Source: Sphingomonas sp. PP-CE-1G-424 (GTDB lineage: Bacteria; Pseudomonadota; Alphaproteobacteria; Sphingomonadales; Sphingomonadaceae). From it: a stretch of DNA of 64,000 bases. This document shows positions 18,232 through 26,991 of the stretch, piece after piece; position 1 is the first letter of the stretch, and the number at the start of each line of letters is the position of its first letter. The stretch is taken from contig NZ_SLXW01000002.1 in the NCBI RefSeq assembly GCF_004341085.1, positions 744,001-808,000 of the forward strand, given 5' to 3'. The notes beneath the pieces were generated by a model. It was given only the letters and a program-made list of their open reading frames with translations, was not told the DNA's origin and did not search any database. A program made the translations under genes and the position numbers.

Positions 18232-18558
18232 ATGGCACGCGTGACGACGAAGACCAGCAAGCTGCGGAAGACGATGCGCAAGGCCGCGTGGCCGGCGCTG
18301 GGGCTGACGCTGATGGCGTTCTTCGGCGCGTATGCCGTGCTCGGGCCGAACGGCATGTTCGCGTATGGCGATTACAAGCGCCAGCTTGCGAAGCGCGAGC
18401 AGGACTATGCCGCGCTCGATCGCAAGCGTGAGGTGTTGAAGAACCGCGTGGCGTTGCTGAACCCGGATCATGCGAACCCGGATATGGTCGACGAGATGGT
18501 CCGGAAAGAGCTGAACGTCGCGCATCCGGATGAAGTTATCGTCCCACTGGGGAATTAG
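18232..18558 (+). CDS. ftsB: Septum formation initiator FtsB/DivIC family
   Basis: FtsB links FtsL and FtsQ in the divisome. The 108-residue protein has a basic N-terminus, one membrane span (about residues 17-37, ALGLTLMAFFGAYAVLG), and a periplasmic coiled coil (KRQLAKREQDYAALDRKREV). It ends with the family-typical NPDMVDEMVRKELNVAHPDEV. The ATG follows GGAGG (18219-18223) and lies 25 bases after eno. Identity as FtsB is by size, topology and position. Confidence 0.85.
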   Translation: MARVTTKTSKLRKTMRKAAWPALGLTLMAFFGAYAVLGPNGMFAYGDYKRQLAKREQDYAALDRKREVLKNRVALLNPDHANPDMVDEMVRKELNVAHPDEVIVPLGN

Positions 18559-18594
18559 ACTTCGGCCCCCTTCTTTAAAAGGAGGGATCTTCTG

Positions 18595-18712
18595 CTCCCC
18601 TCCCTGGAAGGGAGGGGCTGGGGGTGGGTTGGCCAACTTGAGCCGCCATCGATGGGACATGGGGAAGCCGACCCACCCCTGACCCCTCCCTTCCAGGGAG
18701 GGGCAAGAAGTG
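18595..18712. repeat. Long palindrome between ftsB and the hydrolase gene
   Basis: The left arm ctcccctccctggaagggag plus gctgggggtgggttgg pairs with the right arm ccgacccacccctgacccct plus cccttccagggagggg. It sits between convergent genes and may also serve as a terminator. Confidence 0.75.
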
Positions 18713-18726
18713 TGATCGTCCGGAGG

Positions 18727-19551
18727 TTACCGACCCAGGAAGGTCAGCAGGTCGTTGGTGAAGCGATCGCTCTCGGTGATCGTCAGGCCGTGCGGGGCGC
18801 CGTCATATTCGACCAGTTGCGAGTCCGCGATGCCCTTGGCGGCGGCGCGGCCGGTGGCGTCGATCGGGACCGTCTTGTCGCTTGTACCATGGACGACCAG
18901 CGTTGGTACGCCGAAGGCCGCCAAATCGCCGCGGAAGTCGGTGTGGCCGAACGCCTTGGCGCATTCCAGCGTCGGGTGCAGGCCCGCCTGCATCGCCAAG
19001 CTCCAGGCCCAGTCGACGACCTCGTCGCTGACCGGCGAGGTGATGAACCCGACGCCGAGGAATTGCTGGAGGAAGGTCTTGAAGAACGCCGGGCGATCGT
19101 CCTCGATGTTCGCGCCGATGCTGGCGAGCGTTTCCTCGTCGACGCCGTCGGGATTGTCGTCGGTCTTGAGCATGTACGGCACGACCGACGAGATCAGCCC
19201 GGCGGCGACCACGCCCTTGCCCTCGTAGCGGCTCATGTAGCGCGCGATCTCGCCGCCGCCCATCGAGAAGCCGACGATCGTCGCGTCGGTGTTCGCGCCG
19301 GTGGCTTCCATCACGTCGGCCAGATCGTCGGTGAGCGTGTCGTAGTCGTAGCCGGTCCAGGGCTGGCCCGAGCGACCGAACCCGCGGCGGTCATACGCGA
19401 TCGCGCGGAAGCCGGCGTGCGCGAGCGCCATCGCCTGTGCGTCCCAGCTGTCGGCGTTGAGCGGCCAGCCGTGCGTCAGGATCACTGGGCGTCCCGTGCC
19501 CCAGTCCTTGACGTAAATATCGGTACCGTCACGGGTTTTTACGTAGGGCAT
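18727..19551 (-). CDS. Alpha/beta hydrolase (chloroperoxidase/esterase type)
   Basis: This 274-residue protein belongs to the cofactor-free haloperoxidase-like alpha/beta hydrolases. It has the oxyanion HGWPLNADSW, the nucleophile elbow GFSMGG with Ser96, the acid in VVHGTSDKTVP and the base in GAPHGLT. In vivo it is more likely an esterase or perhydrolase than a halogenating enzyme. The ATG at 19551 was chosen over a TTG three bases earlier. An EcfG-type promoter lies 36-60 bases upstream, which makes it a probable general-stress gene. Confidence 0.88.
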   Translation of the reverse strand: MPYVKTRDGTDIYVKDWGTGRPVILTHGWPLNADSWDAQAMALAHAGFRAIAYDRRGFGRSGQPWTGYDYDTLTDDLADVMEATGANTDATIVGFSMGGGEIARYMSRYEGKGVVAAGLISSVVPYMLKTDDNPDGVDEETLASIGANIEDDRPAFFKTFLQQFLGVGFITSPVSDEVVDWAWSLAMQAGLHPTLECAKAFGHTDFRGDLAAFGVPTLVVHGTSDKTVPIDATGRAAAKGIADSQLVEYDGAPHGLTITESDRFTNDLLTFLGR

Positions 19552-19586
19552 CAAGCTATCCAGTCTCTCTAGGGAGGTGTGCGCTC

Positions 19587-19611
19587 AACGGCTCATCGCG
19601 CCCACCGTTCC
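19587..19611 (-). promoter_or_regulatory. EcfG-type general-stress promoter of the hydrolase gene
   Basis: Minus strand: GGAAC (19611-19607), 16 bases, then CGTT (19590-19587), an exact match to the GGAAC-N16/17-CGTT consensus known from Sphingomonas. Its distance to the start codon at 19551 is suitable for a short leader. Confidence 0.75.
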
Positions 19612-19676
19612 GCACGCTGGCGTACCGAAGCTTCGACTGGCAGCATGGTCCCAGACGAATCGGAATTGGAGACAGG

Positions 19677-21416
19677 ATGCGGATCGGACTTTTGACGACG
19701 GCGCTCGGCGCGGTCCTCGCCTTGAGCGCGTGCGGCCCTGCGCAGACGACCGCGAACACGCAGGCTTCTGCCGCGCCGACGACCGCTGCGAAGGGCGACT
19801 GGGCGGGGTTTCGCGATGGCTTCATCGACGGCTGGTTCAAGATCGATCCGGCGAATGCGGTCTATCAGGGCAAGCACGAATATGACGGCGGCTTGGGCGA
19901 CTGGAGCGCGGCGGGGCTGAAGCGGCAGGCGGACTTCCTGCATGGCGCGATCGACAAGGCAGGGGCGTTCAAGGATCTGAAGCCCGCCGAGGCGTTCGAG
20001 CGCGACTATCTGGTGCAGGTCGCCAAGGGAAAGCTGTTCTGGCTGGAGGATGCCGACCAGCCGCATCACAATCCGGCGTGGTATGTGAGCGCGGGGCTCG
20101 ATCCGAACACGTATATCGCGCGCAACTATGCCGATGCGCCGACCCGGATGAAGGCGCTGACCGCGTTCCTGCAGAAGATCCCGGCGGCGGCGGGTAACAT
20201 CAAGGCGAACCTCAAGGCGCCGATGCCGCTGAGCTACGTCAATTACGGGACGGCGGCGTTCAACGGGTTTGCGGATTATTACGCGGGCGACGCGGTGAGG
20301 GCGTTTGCGAGCGTGAAGGATGCGGCGGCGCAGAAGCAGCTGACCAACGCAGCGCAGGCGGCGTCGAAGGCGATGCGCGATCTGGGGACGTGGACCGAGG
20401 GCCAGCGCGCGACCGCGACGCAGGATTTTGCGCTCGGGGCGGACAAGTTCTCGCGGATGGTGGCGATGACCGAGGGTGTCGATACGCCGCTCGACCAGCT
20501 CGAGGCGGCGGGTGTCGCGGATCTGAAGCGCAACCAGGCGGCGCTGGCGCAGGCGTGCGGGCTGTTCGCCAAGGGGCAGACGATCCTCGCGTGCATGGAC
20601 AAGATGAATGCGAACAAGCCGGTCGGCGGCCCGGTCGCCGAAGCACGGCGGCAAATCCCGACCTTGCGCAAGTTCGTGGTGGATCACGACCTGGTGACGA
20701 TCCCGGGGACCGAGCAGGCGCTGGTCGAGGAATCGCCGCCGTATAACCGGCAGAACTCGGCGTATATCGATCCGCCGGGGCCGTTCGATAAGGGCGTGCC
20801 GTCGATCTATTACATCTCGCCGCCCGACCCGAGCTGGACCAAGGCGGTGCAGGACGCGTTCGTGCCGGGCAAGAACGACCTGCTGTTCACCTCGGTGCAC
20901 GAGGTAATGCCGGGGCATTTCGTCCAGTTCCTGCATGCGAACCGCTCGCCGTCGCTCTTTGGGCGGTTGTTCGTGGGGTATGCGTTTGCCGAGGGGTGGG
21001 CGCATTATGCCGAGGAGATGATGTGGGAGGCCGGGCTCAACAACGGCGATCCTGAGACGCATGTTGGGCAGATCTCGAACGCTCTGCTGCGGGATTGCCG
21101 GTATCTTTCGGCGATCCGGATGCATGCGAAGGGGATGACGCAGGAGCAGTCGTTCCGGATGTTCGTCGACGAGTGTTACCAGGACGAGGGGAACGCCAAG
21201 CAGCAGGCGGCGCGGGGGACGTATGATCCGGCATATCTGAACTATACGATGGGTAAGTTGATGATCCGGAAACTGCGGGCGGACTGGACTGCGACGCGCG
21301 GTGGGCGGAAGGCCTGGAAGGCGTTCCATGACCAATTCTTGAGTTATGGGGGGCCGCCGATTCCTTTGGTGCGGGCTGCGATGATGGGGGAGGCCAAGGC
21401 GACGGCTGCGTTTTGA
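19677..21416 (+). CDS. DUF885 family lipoprotein, putative metallopeptidase
   Basis: The 579-residue protein carries a lipoprotein signal with lipobox ALSAC (Cys19), so it is probably periplasmic and membrane-attached. The body is the mostly helical DUF885 fold. It contains HEVMPGH (His408, Glu409, His414), a spaced variant of the zinc-protease HExxH, followed by AEGWAHYAEEMMWE with a likely third ligand. Members are thought to be metallo-carboxypeptidase-like, but most are untested. Substrate and partner are not evident from the neighbours. Confidence 0.88.
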   Translation: MRIGLLTTALGAVLALSACGPAQTTANTQASAAPTTAAKGDWAGFRDGFIDGWFKIDPANAVYQGKHEYDGGLGDWSAAGLKRQADFLHGAIDKAGAFKDLKPAEAFERDYLVQVAKGKLFWLEDADQPHHNPAWYVSAGLDPNTYIARNYADAPTRMKALTAFLQKIPAAAGNIKANLKAPMPLSYVNYGTAAFNGFADYYAGDAVRAFASVKDAAAQKQLTNAAQAASKAMRDLGTWTEGQRATATQDFALGADKFSRMVAMTEGVDTPLDQLEAAGVADLKRNQAALAQACGLFAKGQTILACMDKMNANKPVGGPVAEARRQIPTLRKFVVDHDLVTIPGTEQALVEESPPYNRQNSAYIDPPGPFDKGVPSIYYISPPDPSWTKAVQDAFVPGKNDLLFTSVHEVMPGHFVQFLHANRSPSLFGRLFVGYAFAEGWAHYAEEMMWEAGLNNGDPETHVGQISNALLRDCRYLSAIRMHAKGMTQEQSFRMFVDECYQDEGNAKQQAARGTYDPAYLNYTMGKLMIRKLRADWTATRGGRKAWKAFHDQFLSYGGPPIPLVRAAMMGEAKATAAF

Positions 21417-21443
21417 TCTGAGAGGGGTTGCATCACCTTCCGT

Positions 21444-21548
21444 CCACCCCGGCGAAGGCCGGGGCCCAATTGGGGAGCGTCGCTAACGAAGCGCAGTCCT
21501 CCGTTACGCCGACCTTTCCAATTGGGCCCCGGCCTCCGCCGGGGTGGT
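21444..21548. repeat. Palindrome, 'ccaccccggcgaaggccggg' family
   Basis: The left arm ccaccccggcgaaggccggg plus gcccaattgggg pairs with ccaattgggccccggcctcc plus gccggggtgg. The copy at 37622-37727 shares both arms and part of the loop (tccgttac...cgacctttcc). Confidence 0.8.
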
Positions 21549-21587
21549 AGCTCTCGGTGTTAGGGCGTCCCAAACCAAAGCATGTGT

Positions 21588-21630
21588 CCCCGCGAAGGCG
21601 GGAACACAGACTGGGCACCCGCCTTCGCGG
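21588..21630. repeat. Palindrome, 'cccgcgaaggcggg' family
   Basis: cccgcgaaggcggg at 21589-21602 pairs with cccgccttcgcgg at 21618-21630. The loop contains acagactggg, as in the copy at 27-72. Confidence 0.75.
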
Positions 21631-21656
21631 ATGAACATTCTTCTTCTTCTTCTTTC

Positions 21657-21768
21657 TGCTCCCTCTCCCCCTTCCGGGGAGAGGGCTGGGGTGAGGGGGA
21701 GCCAAGTAGTGCGGCGTTTGGGGCTGCCCCTCACCCCCGACCCTCTCCCCGGGGGGGAGAGGGAGCAG
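21657..21768. repeat. Palindrome, 'ctccctctcccc...gagagggctgggg' family
   Basis: The left arm tgctccctctcccccttccg plus gggagagggctggggtgagg is matched by an inverted right arm ending gagagggagca. A close copy lies at 34382-34484. Confidence 0.8.
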
Positions 21769-21771
21769 GAG

Positions 21772-23166
21772 TCACCGCGTTTGTTGCGCGGGTTGTACGT
21801 CTTGGGTTTCTTCGGTCGGTGGGTTGCGGATCGAGGGGCGGAGGCGGCTTAGGCTGCATAGGCCTGCTACTAGCGCTAGGCCGGCGGCCACGAGCGGCGG
21901 GGTCATGCCGGCGCCTACGCCCATCGCCAACAACGCCGCAACCAGGGTGGCACCGGTGGTCTGGCCTACCAGCCGCACCGTCGAGACCAGGCCGCCTGCC
22001 GCTGCGGCGCGTTCGCGGGGGGCGGATCCGATGATGAGGCGCGCATTCGGCGCCATGAACATGCCGAAGCCCGATCCGCACAGCGCCATCCGCCACGCGA
22101 TATCGAAATACCCCGGGTCCGCCGGCATGTATGCGATCAGCAAGAGCGCGCAGATCGATACCCCCATGCCGATCCCGCCGAGCAGCCCCGCCGGGTAGCG
22201 ATCCGACAACCACCCAGACAGTGGCGCGACGAACATGTTGGCGAGCGGCCATGGTGCGATCGCCGCGCCAACCTCCGCCGCGCTAAAGCCGTAGGCATGC
22301 GTCAGGCGGAACGGGGTCGAGAGCAGCAGCGTCATCTGCGCGATGAACGCGGTGTAGGCGCCGATCGCCGACAGCGCGAGCACGGGCCGGGCGAGCAGGT
22401 CGATCGGCAGGATCGGCTTGGTCTCGCCCTGCTCGCGCTTCACGAAGAACCAGCCGATCACCGCGCCGGTCAGCACGATCGCGGCGGAGACGATCGGGCT
22501 GTCGCCGTGGACCGCGCTTTCCGCGCCGCCGATGACGAGGCCGATCATCGCTGCGCACATGACTGCGCCGAGCACGTCGAAGGGTTCGTCGTGTTTGCGC
22601 GGTTCGGGCAGCGCTCGGCCTAGTACCAGCGACGCGATCGCGAATGGTACGGCGCTGGCGAACACCCAGGGCCAAGGGGCGATGGCGAGGACGAGACCGC
22701 CGATCGTCGGGGCGAGTGCCGCGGAACTGGAGACGACGACCGAGTTGATACCGAGCCCGCGGCCGAGTTGCTTGGTCGGGTAGATCGAGCGGATCAGCGC
22801 CGACGAGACGCTCAGTGCCGCCGCCGCACCCAGGGCCTGCGCGGCGCGGACGACGAGCAGGAACGGCAGGCTCTTGGCAAAGAAGCAGAGCAACGTCGCG
22901 ACGGTGAAGATCAGCTGGCCGTATTGGTACATCCGCTTCAGGCCGATGCGGTCGCCGAGCCCGGAGAACGGGAGCAGCGCCATCGCCAGGATCAGCTGGT
23001 ACACGGTGACGACGGTGACCACCGCGCTGCTGCCGACGTGCAGGTCGCGCGCGATCGTCGGGAGCGCGACGGTGGCGATGCCGCCGTCGATGATCGTCAG
23101 CGCGGTCCCTGCCGAGATTGCGGCGATCGCGACGAAGCGACGAGGCTTGGGCAGGCCGTCCTGCAT
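21772..23166 (-). CDS. MFS transporter, DHA2-like drug exporter
   Basis: The 464-residue protein has a run of hydrophobic segments consistent with 14 membrane spans. MFS motifs include the loop GDRIGLKRMYQYGQLIF between spans 2 and 3 (motif A) and the antiporter-like region NSVVVSSSAALAPTIGGLVL (motif C). LSGWLSDRYPAG marks the second half. DHA2 members usually expel drugs or dyes by proton antiport; the substrate here is unknown. It is a single gene, flanked by palindromic repeats on both sides. Confidence 0.88.
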   Translation of the reverse strand: MQDGLPKPRRFVAIAAISAGTALTIIDGGIATVALPTIARDLHVGSSAVVTVVTVYQLILAMALLPFSGLGDRIGLKRMYQYGQLIFTVATLLCFFAKSLPFLLVVRAAQALGAAAALSVSSALIRSIYPTKQLGRGLGINSVVVSSSAALAPTIGGLVLAIAPWPWVFASAVPFAIASLVLGRALPEPRKHDEPFDVLGAVMCAAMIGLVIGGAESAVHGDSPIVSAAIVLTGAVIGWFFVKREQGETKPILPIDLLARPVLALSAIGAYTAFIAQMTLLLSTPFRLTHAYGFSAAEVGAAIAPWPLANMFVAPLSGWLSDRYPAGLLGGIGMGVSICALLLIAYMPADPGYFDIAWRMALCGSGFGMFMAPNARLIIGSAPRERAAAAGGLVSTVRLVGQTTGATLVAALLAMGVGAGMTPPLVAAGLALVAGLCSLSRLRPSIRNPPTEETQDVQPAQQTR

Positions 23167-23187
23167 TTTCTTGAACTCGCTTCGTTA

Positions 23188-23319
23188 CCCCGGATCCTTC
23201 AACTTTCCTCAGGAGAGCCTTGTTCCGGGGACCACCGTGCCGCACACTCGACAGGATTTGTTATGCGGATCGGTGGACCCCGGAACAAGGCTCTCCTGAG
23301 CGAAGTCGAAGGGTCGGGG
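23188..23319. repeat. Long inverted repeat (arms ~48 nt) between divergent genes
   Basis: The left arm 23188-23236 (core tcaggagagccttgttccgg) pairs almost fully with the right arm 23272-23319 (core ccggaacaaggctctcctga). The right arm ends gcgaagtcgaagg, akin to the element at 6725-6833. It fills the region between the divergent MFS and peptidase genes, so promoters must lie in or next to it. Confidence 0.85.
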
Positions 23320-23338
23320 TGACGATAGGGAGTTGTAT

Positions 23339-25450
23339 ATGCGTGGTATCTTGTTTGCGACGGCGGCGACACTGCTTGCGGGGACGGCAGCCACCGCCCA
23401 AGTCGCACCGATGACCAAAACGAACACCGCCGCCGACCCGTATATCTGGCTCGAGGACAAGGATGGCGCGAAGCCGCTGGCTTGGGTCGAGGCGGAGAAT
23501 GCGAAGACGTTGCCGCGGCTCCAGAACGATCCGCGCTACAAGACCTTCTACGCCGAGGCGCTGGCGATCGCGTCGGCGAAGGATCGCATCCCGATGCCGA
23601 ACCAGATGTTCGGGCGGATCTATAATTTCTGGCGCGATGCCGATCATCCGCACGGGCTCTGGCGCTGGACCAGCGCGGCGGATTACGCGAGCGCGACGCC
23701 GAAATGGACGACCGCGCTCGATCTCGATGCGCTGGGCAAGGCCGAGGGCAAGCAGTGGGTCTGGAAGGGCTCGACCTGCCTCGAGCCCGAGCAGCGGCTG
23801 TGCCTGGTCGCGCTATCGGAGGGTGGCGAGGATGCGGTGACGTATCGCGAGTTCGACCTGTCGACCGGACAGTTCGTCGAGGGCGGCTTCCTGCTGCCGC
23901 GGTCGAAGCAGGATGCGGCATGGGTCGACAAGGACACGCTGCTGGTCGCGCGCGACTGGGGGGCGGGGACGACCACCCAGTCGGGCTATGCGTTCGTAAT
24001 GAAGACGCTCAAGCGCGGCCAGCCGCTGACCGCCGCGACTGAAGTCTATCGCGGGGCGGCGACCGACCAGGGCAGCACCGCGACCAATGTGCTGACCGAC
24101 GAGAGGGGCAACCGCCTGATCGTGATCCAGCGGCGCAAGACGTTCTTCGGCGCGGACAAGCTGGTGTGGACGCCGACGGGTACGCGGCCTCTCGCGCTGC
24201 CCGATCGGACGTTTCCGGCGGGGATGATCGACGGGCAGGTGATCTTCTCGACCAGCGACCCGTGGGGCAAGATTCCCGAGGGGGCGGTCGCTTCTGCACC
24301 GCTTGCCGAGGTCGAGAAGGGCACGATCAACCCGACGATCGTGTTCGCACCGGGGCCGCGTCAGTCGGTCGACGGGATGGGGCTGACCAGGTCGAAGCTG
24401 TTGCTGGTCGTGTCGGACAACGTCCGCGGTCGCGCGTCGGTCTATTCGCACGGCGCGAACGGCTGGACCGCCAAGCCGATCGCGTTACCGGACAATGCCT
24501 CGATCGATGTCGTGAGCACGACCGATCGCAGCGACGACGCGTACCTGACGGTGACCGGGTTCCTGACGCCGACGTCGCTCTATTCGCTGGATGCGGCGAC
24601 GGGCGCTGCGCCGAAGCCGATCAAGACTCTGCCGGCGAAGTTCGATGCGTCGAACGATGTCGTCGAGCAGTTCGAGGCGACCTCGACCGACGGGACGAAG
24701 GTGCCGTATTTCGTGGTGCACAAGAAGGGCATCGTGCTCGACGGGACGACGCCGACGATCATGACCGCCTATGGCGGGTTCGAGGTGTCGATGACTCCGA
24801 GCTATTCGGGGAGCACCGGCAAGCTTTGGCTGGAGCGGGGCGGGTCGTATGTTCTCGCCAACATCCGCGGCGGCGGCGAGTTCGGGCCGAAATGGCATGA
24901 CGCCGGGCGCAAGACCAAGCGGCAGGTGATCTATGACGACTTTGCCGCAGTGGCGAAGGACCTGTTTGCGCGGAAGCTGACCAGCCCTGCCAAGCTGGGA
25001 ATCTATGGTGGGTCGAATGGCGGGTTGCTGATGGGAGTCGAGTTCAACCAGCATCCCGATCTGTGGAAGGCGGTGACGATCCAGGTGCCGTTGCTTGACA
25101 TGATCCGGTACGAGGGGATCGCGGCAGGGGCGTCGTGGGTCGACGAATATGGCTCGGTCACGGTGCCGGCGGAGAAGGCGTTCCTCGAGACGATCTCGCC
25201 GTATCAGAACATCAAGAAGGGCGTCGCGTATCCGGAGCCGTATATCTGGACGACGACCAAGGATGACCGGGTCGGGCCGCAGCATGCGCGCAAGTTTGCG
25301 GCGCGGTTGAAGGAATATGGACTGCCATATCTGTATTATGAGGACACGGCGGGCGGGCATTCGGGCGATGCGGATATCGAGCAGGGGGCTCGGTTGCAGG
25401 CTTTGCAGATGACGTACTTCACGCAGAAGCTGGTCGGGCCGGTGAAGTAG
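23339..25450 (+). CDS. Prolyl oligopeptidase family serine peptidase (S9A)
   Basis: This 703-residue protein has a signal peptide (cleavage near AATAQVAP, about residue 21), so it is likely periplasmic. An N-terminal propeller (about 30-420) starts with the family motif DPYIWLEDKDG. The catalytic alpha/beta-hydrolase domain holds NIRGGGEFGPKWH, the nucleophile Ser559 in YGGSNGGLLMG and His674 in GGHSGD. It should cut short proline-containing peptides. ATG at 23339 follows ATAGGGA by a normal distance; a TTG at 23333 is the alternative. Confidence 0.93.
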   Translation: MRGILFATAATLLAGTAATAQVAPMTKTNTAADPYIWLEDKDGAKPLAWVEAENAKTLPRLQNDPRYKTFYAEALAIASAKDRIPMPNQMFGRIYNFWRDADHPHGLWRWTSAADYASATPKWTTALDLDALGKAEGKQWVWKGSTCLEPEQRLCLVALSEGGEDAVTYREFDLSTGQFVEGGFLLPRSKQDAAWVDKDTLLVARDWGAGTTTQSGYAFVMKTLKRGQPLTAATEVYRGAATDQGSTATNVLTDERGNRLIVIQRRKTFFGADKLVWTPTGTRPLALPDRTFPAGMIDGQVIFSTSDPWGKIPEGAVASAPLAEVEKGTINPTIVFAPGPRQSVDGMGLTRSKLLLVVSDNVRGRASVYSHGANGWTAKPIALPDNASIDVVSTTDRSDDAYLTVTGFLTPTSLYSLDAATGAAPKPIKTLPAKFDASNDVVEQFEATSTDGTKVPYFVVHKKGIVLDGTTPTIMTAYGGFEVSMTPSYSGSTGKLWLERGGSYVLANIRGGGEFGPKWHDAGRKTKRQVIYDDFAAVAKDLFARKLTSPAKLGIYGGSNGGLLMGVEFNQHPDLWKAVTIQVPLLDMIRYEGIAAGASWVDEYGSVTVPAEKAFLETISPYQNIKKGVAYPEPYIWTTTKDDRVGPQHARKFAARLKEYGLPYLYYEDTAGGHSGDADIEQGARLQALQMTYFTQKLVGPVK

Positions 25451-25460
25451 GGGTGGCCGT

Positions 25461-25546
25461 CCCGTCATCCTGGACTTGATCCAGGATCCAGAGCCACGAC
25501 GCGTTATGCTCGTGGCTCTGGATCCTGACTTCTGTCAGGATGACGG
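25461..25546. repeat. Palindrome, 'gtcatcctg...caggatccag' family
   Basis: cccgtcatcctggacttgat at the left end and ctgtcaggatgacgg at the right end pair, with an inner pair atccagagccacga / tcgtggctctggat. It is a diverged relative of 409-492 and 38444-38525, and lies between convergent genes. Confidence 0.75.
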
Positions 25547-25579
25547 AGGTTCGTCAGGATGACGGGATGGGGGTGCGGC

Positions 25580-26122
25580 TCAGCGGCAGCGGACCTGGCT
25601 GTTGTTCTGGTCGACTGCACGCCCGGCGAGGCCGCCGACCGCTGCACCCAGCAGCGTACCCACGGTCCGCGAACGACCGCCGTCGATCACGTTGCCGAGG
25701 ATACCGCCGCCCGCTGCGCCGATGATCAGCCCGGTCGTGCCGTCGCTGCGCTTGCAATAATATTTGCCGTCTTGGCCCGCATAGACGCGATCGTTGGTCG
25801 ACAGCGTCCGCTCCTGATAGTTCGGGCCCGCGCGGTAATAGCGCGAGGGGTCGTAATTGCCCTCGTCGCGCTCGTCGGGATAGGCTTCCTGATAGCCACG
25901 GTCGGGTGCGGTGCGATAGCCGCCCTGTGGCGCATAGCCGCCGCGATTGCGGACCGACTGGTAGCGATCGAATTCCTGGCGGAAGATCTGCAATTCGCTG
26001 TCGAGGCGCGACTGGGCGGCGGCGAAACGCGCGTCGTCGGCGCTGCTCTGCGCGAGCGCCGGTGTCGCAACGGAAAGGCACGTCGCCGCAATCACTGCAA
26101 CCGTACCGAACAAACGCTTCAT
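25580..26122 (-). CDS. Secreted glycine-zipper 2TM protein
   Basis: The 180-residue product has a clear signal peptide (cleavage after ATPALAQ, about residue 25). An Arg/Tyr/Asp/Gly-rich middle follows, with YCKRSDGTTG. It ends with a glycine-zipper pair (GLIIGAAGGGILGNVIDGG and LLGAAVGGLAGRAVD) and a final Cys (QVRCR). Proteins of this sort (Rick_17kDa-like) sit at the outer envelope; their role is unknown. The ATG at 26122 begins the signal peptide; no lipobox is present. Confidence 0.8.
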   Translation of the reverse strand: MKRLFGTVAVIAATCLSVATPALAQSSADDARFAAAQSRLDSELQIFRQEFDRYQSVRNRGGYAPQGGYRTAPDRGYQEAYPDERDEGNYDPSRYYRAGPNYQERTLSTNDRVYAGQDGKYYCKRSDGTTGLIIGAAGGGILGNVIDGGRSRTVGTLLGAAVGGLAGRAVDQNNSQVRCR

Positions 26123-26224
26123 GACTGAAATCCTTATCGAGGGTCGAACGCGACGGCGAACGGCAGCATGATACCACCGTCCACCTTTCCCGGCGCGCGA
26201 TTTCACGCACCGGATCGCCTTACA

Positions 26225-26518
26225 TCAGCGGCAGATCTGCACGCGACGATGGTTGCGCCATTCGGTGCGGCAGCGGCGATTGTTGTTCCAGTTGCGACGA
26301 TCATGGTCGCGACCACGATAGCGCCGGCCGTCGTGACGATCGCCGCGGTGATCGTTCCGGCGGAAATCACGACGGTCGCCGCGATGGTCGCCACGGTGAT
26401 CGTTGTCGCGATACTGTTCGCTATGCCCGCGATCGCGCTGCGCCTCGGCCGGTGCGGCGGCGCCGAGACCGAGCGTTGCGAAGGCCAGCCCGGCGGCGAT
26501 GAGATGGGTAAACTTCAT
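26225..26518 (-). CDS. Small secreted Arg/His/Asp-rich protein
   Basis: The 97-residue product has a signal peptide (cleavage after APAEAQ, about residue 27). The mature part is made almost only of Arg, Asp, His, Gly and Asn, with loose repeats of the form HRGDHRGDRRDF / HRGDRHDGRRY. It ends in a Cys-bounded segment (CRTEWRNHRRVQIC) that may form a disulphide. Composition recalls RcnB-like periplasmic proteins, but I cannot assign it. A good AGGACA site precedes the ATG. Confidence 0.7.
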   Translation of the reverse strand: MKFTHLIAAGLAFATLGLGAAAPAEAQRDRGHSEQYRDNDHRGDHRGDRRDFRRNDHRGDRHDGRRYRGRDHDRRNWNNNRRCRTEWRNHRRVQICR

Positions 26519-26703
26519 GAGATGTCCTCTCGAACCCGACAATCGGGATGTGCCGGTGATACGGCTGTCGAGTGACATCGTTCCTGAACGGGGTTGTCGG
26601 CTGCGGTACAGGTTTGGGGGGCACGACGCCCCCGATTGAAGTGCGTGATCGGAAAGCGACAAGCGACGGTTGACGATCTGCGTCGAATGGCGCACGCTTT
26701 ATC

Positions 26704-26991
26704 ATGGTGATCGAAAGCATTCGGCATAAGGCGTTGCGGTCGTTCGCCGAGACCGGCCGGTCGAGGGGATTACCGGGCAATCTCGTTGATCGATTGCGAA
26801 ATATGCTGGCGTATCTCGTCGCTGTCGAAGCCGCGGACGAACTGACGGTGCCACCCAATTTCGGCGCGCATCGCCTGGCGGGTGATCGGGCAGGCCTATG
26901 GTCGCTGACGGTGACGAAGAATTGGCGGATGACGTTTTGGATCAACGATGCGGGTGGCATCGAGGATCTCGATTTGGAGGATTATCACTGA
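26704..26991 (+). CDS. higB: HigB-type toxin (RelE/ParE superfamily)
   Basis: HigB toxins are ribosome-dependent mRNA interferases. The 95-residue protein shows the family pattern IRHKALRSFAETGRSRGLP, then LVDRLRNMLAYLVA, VPPNFGAHRLAGDRAGLWSL and WRMTFWINDAG. Gene order is toxin first, as in other hig loci. Its TGA stop shares a base with the higA ATG (TGATG), and the higA ribosome site (TTGGAGG) lies within its end. It is probably autoregulated with HigA. Confidence 0.92.
   Translation: MVIESIRHKALRSFAETGRSRGLPGNLVDRLRNMLAYLVAVEAADELTVPPNFGAHRLAGDRAGLWSLTVTKNWRMTFWINDAGGIEDLDLEDYH

Larger units (their letters stand above)
21417..21771. other. Gene-free region with three palindromic repeats
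   Basis: No gene is visible in these 355 bases between the convergent DUF885 and MFS genes. Three separate repeat elements (21444-21548, 21588-21630, 21657-21768) fill most of it. Confidence 0.75.

Noticed and set aside
21444..21768. Possible CRISPR array
   Set aside because: The repeats are inverted palindromes of different families with no regular spacing or spacers, and no cas gene is in the window.
26560..26584. Third EcfG-like promoter before the Arg/His-rich secreted protein
   Set aside because: GGAAC-N16-CGTA on the minus strand has the -35 but an imperfect -10, so I did not list it as a promoter.
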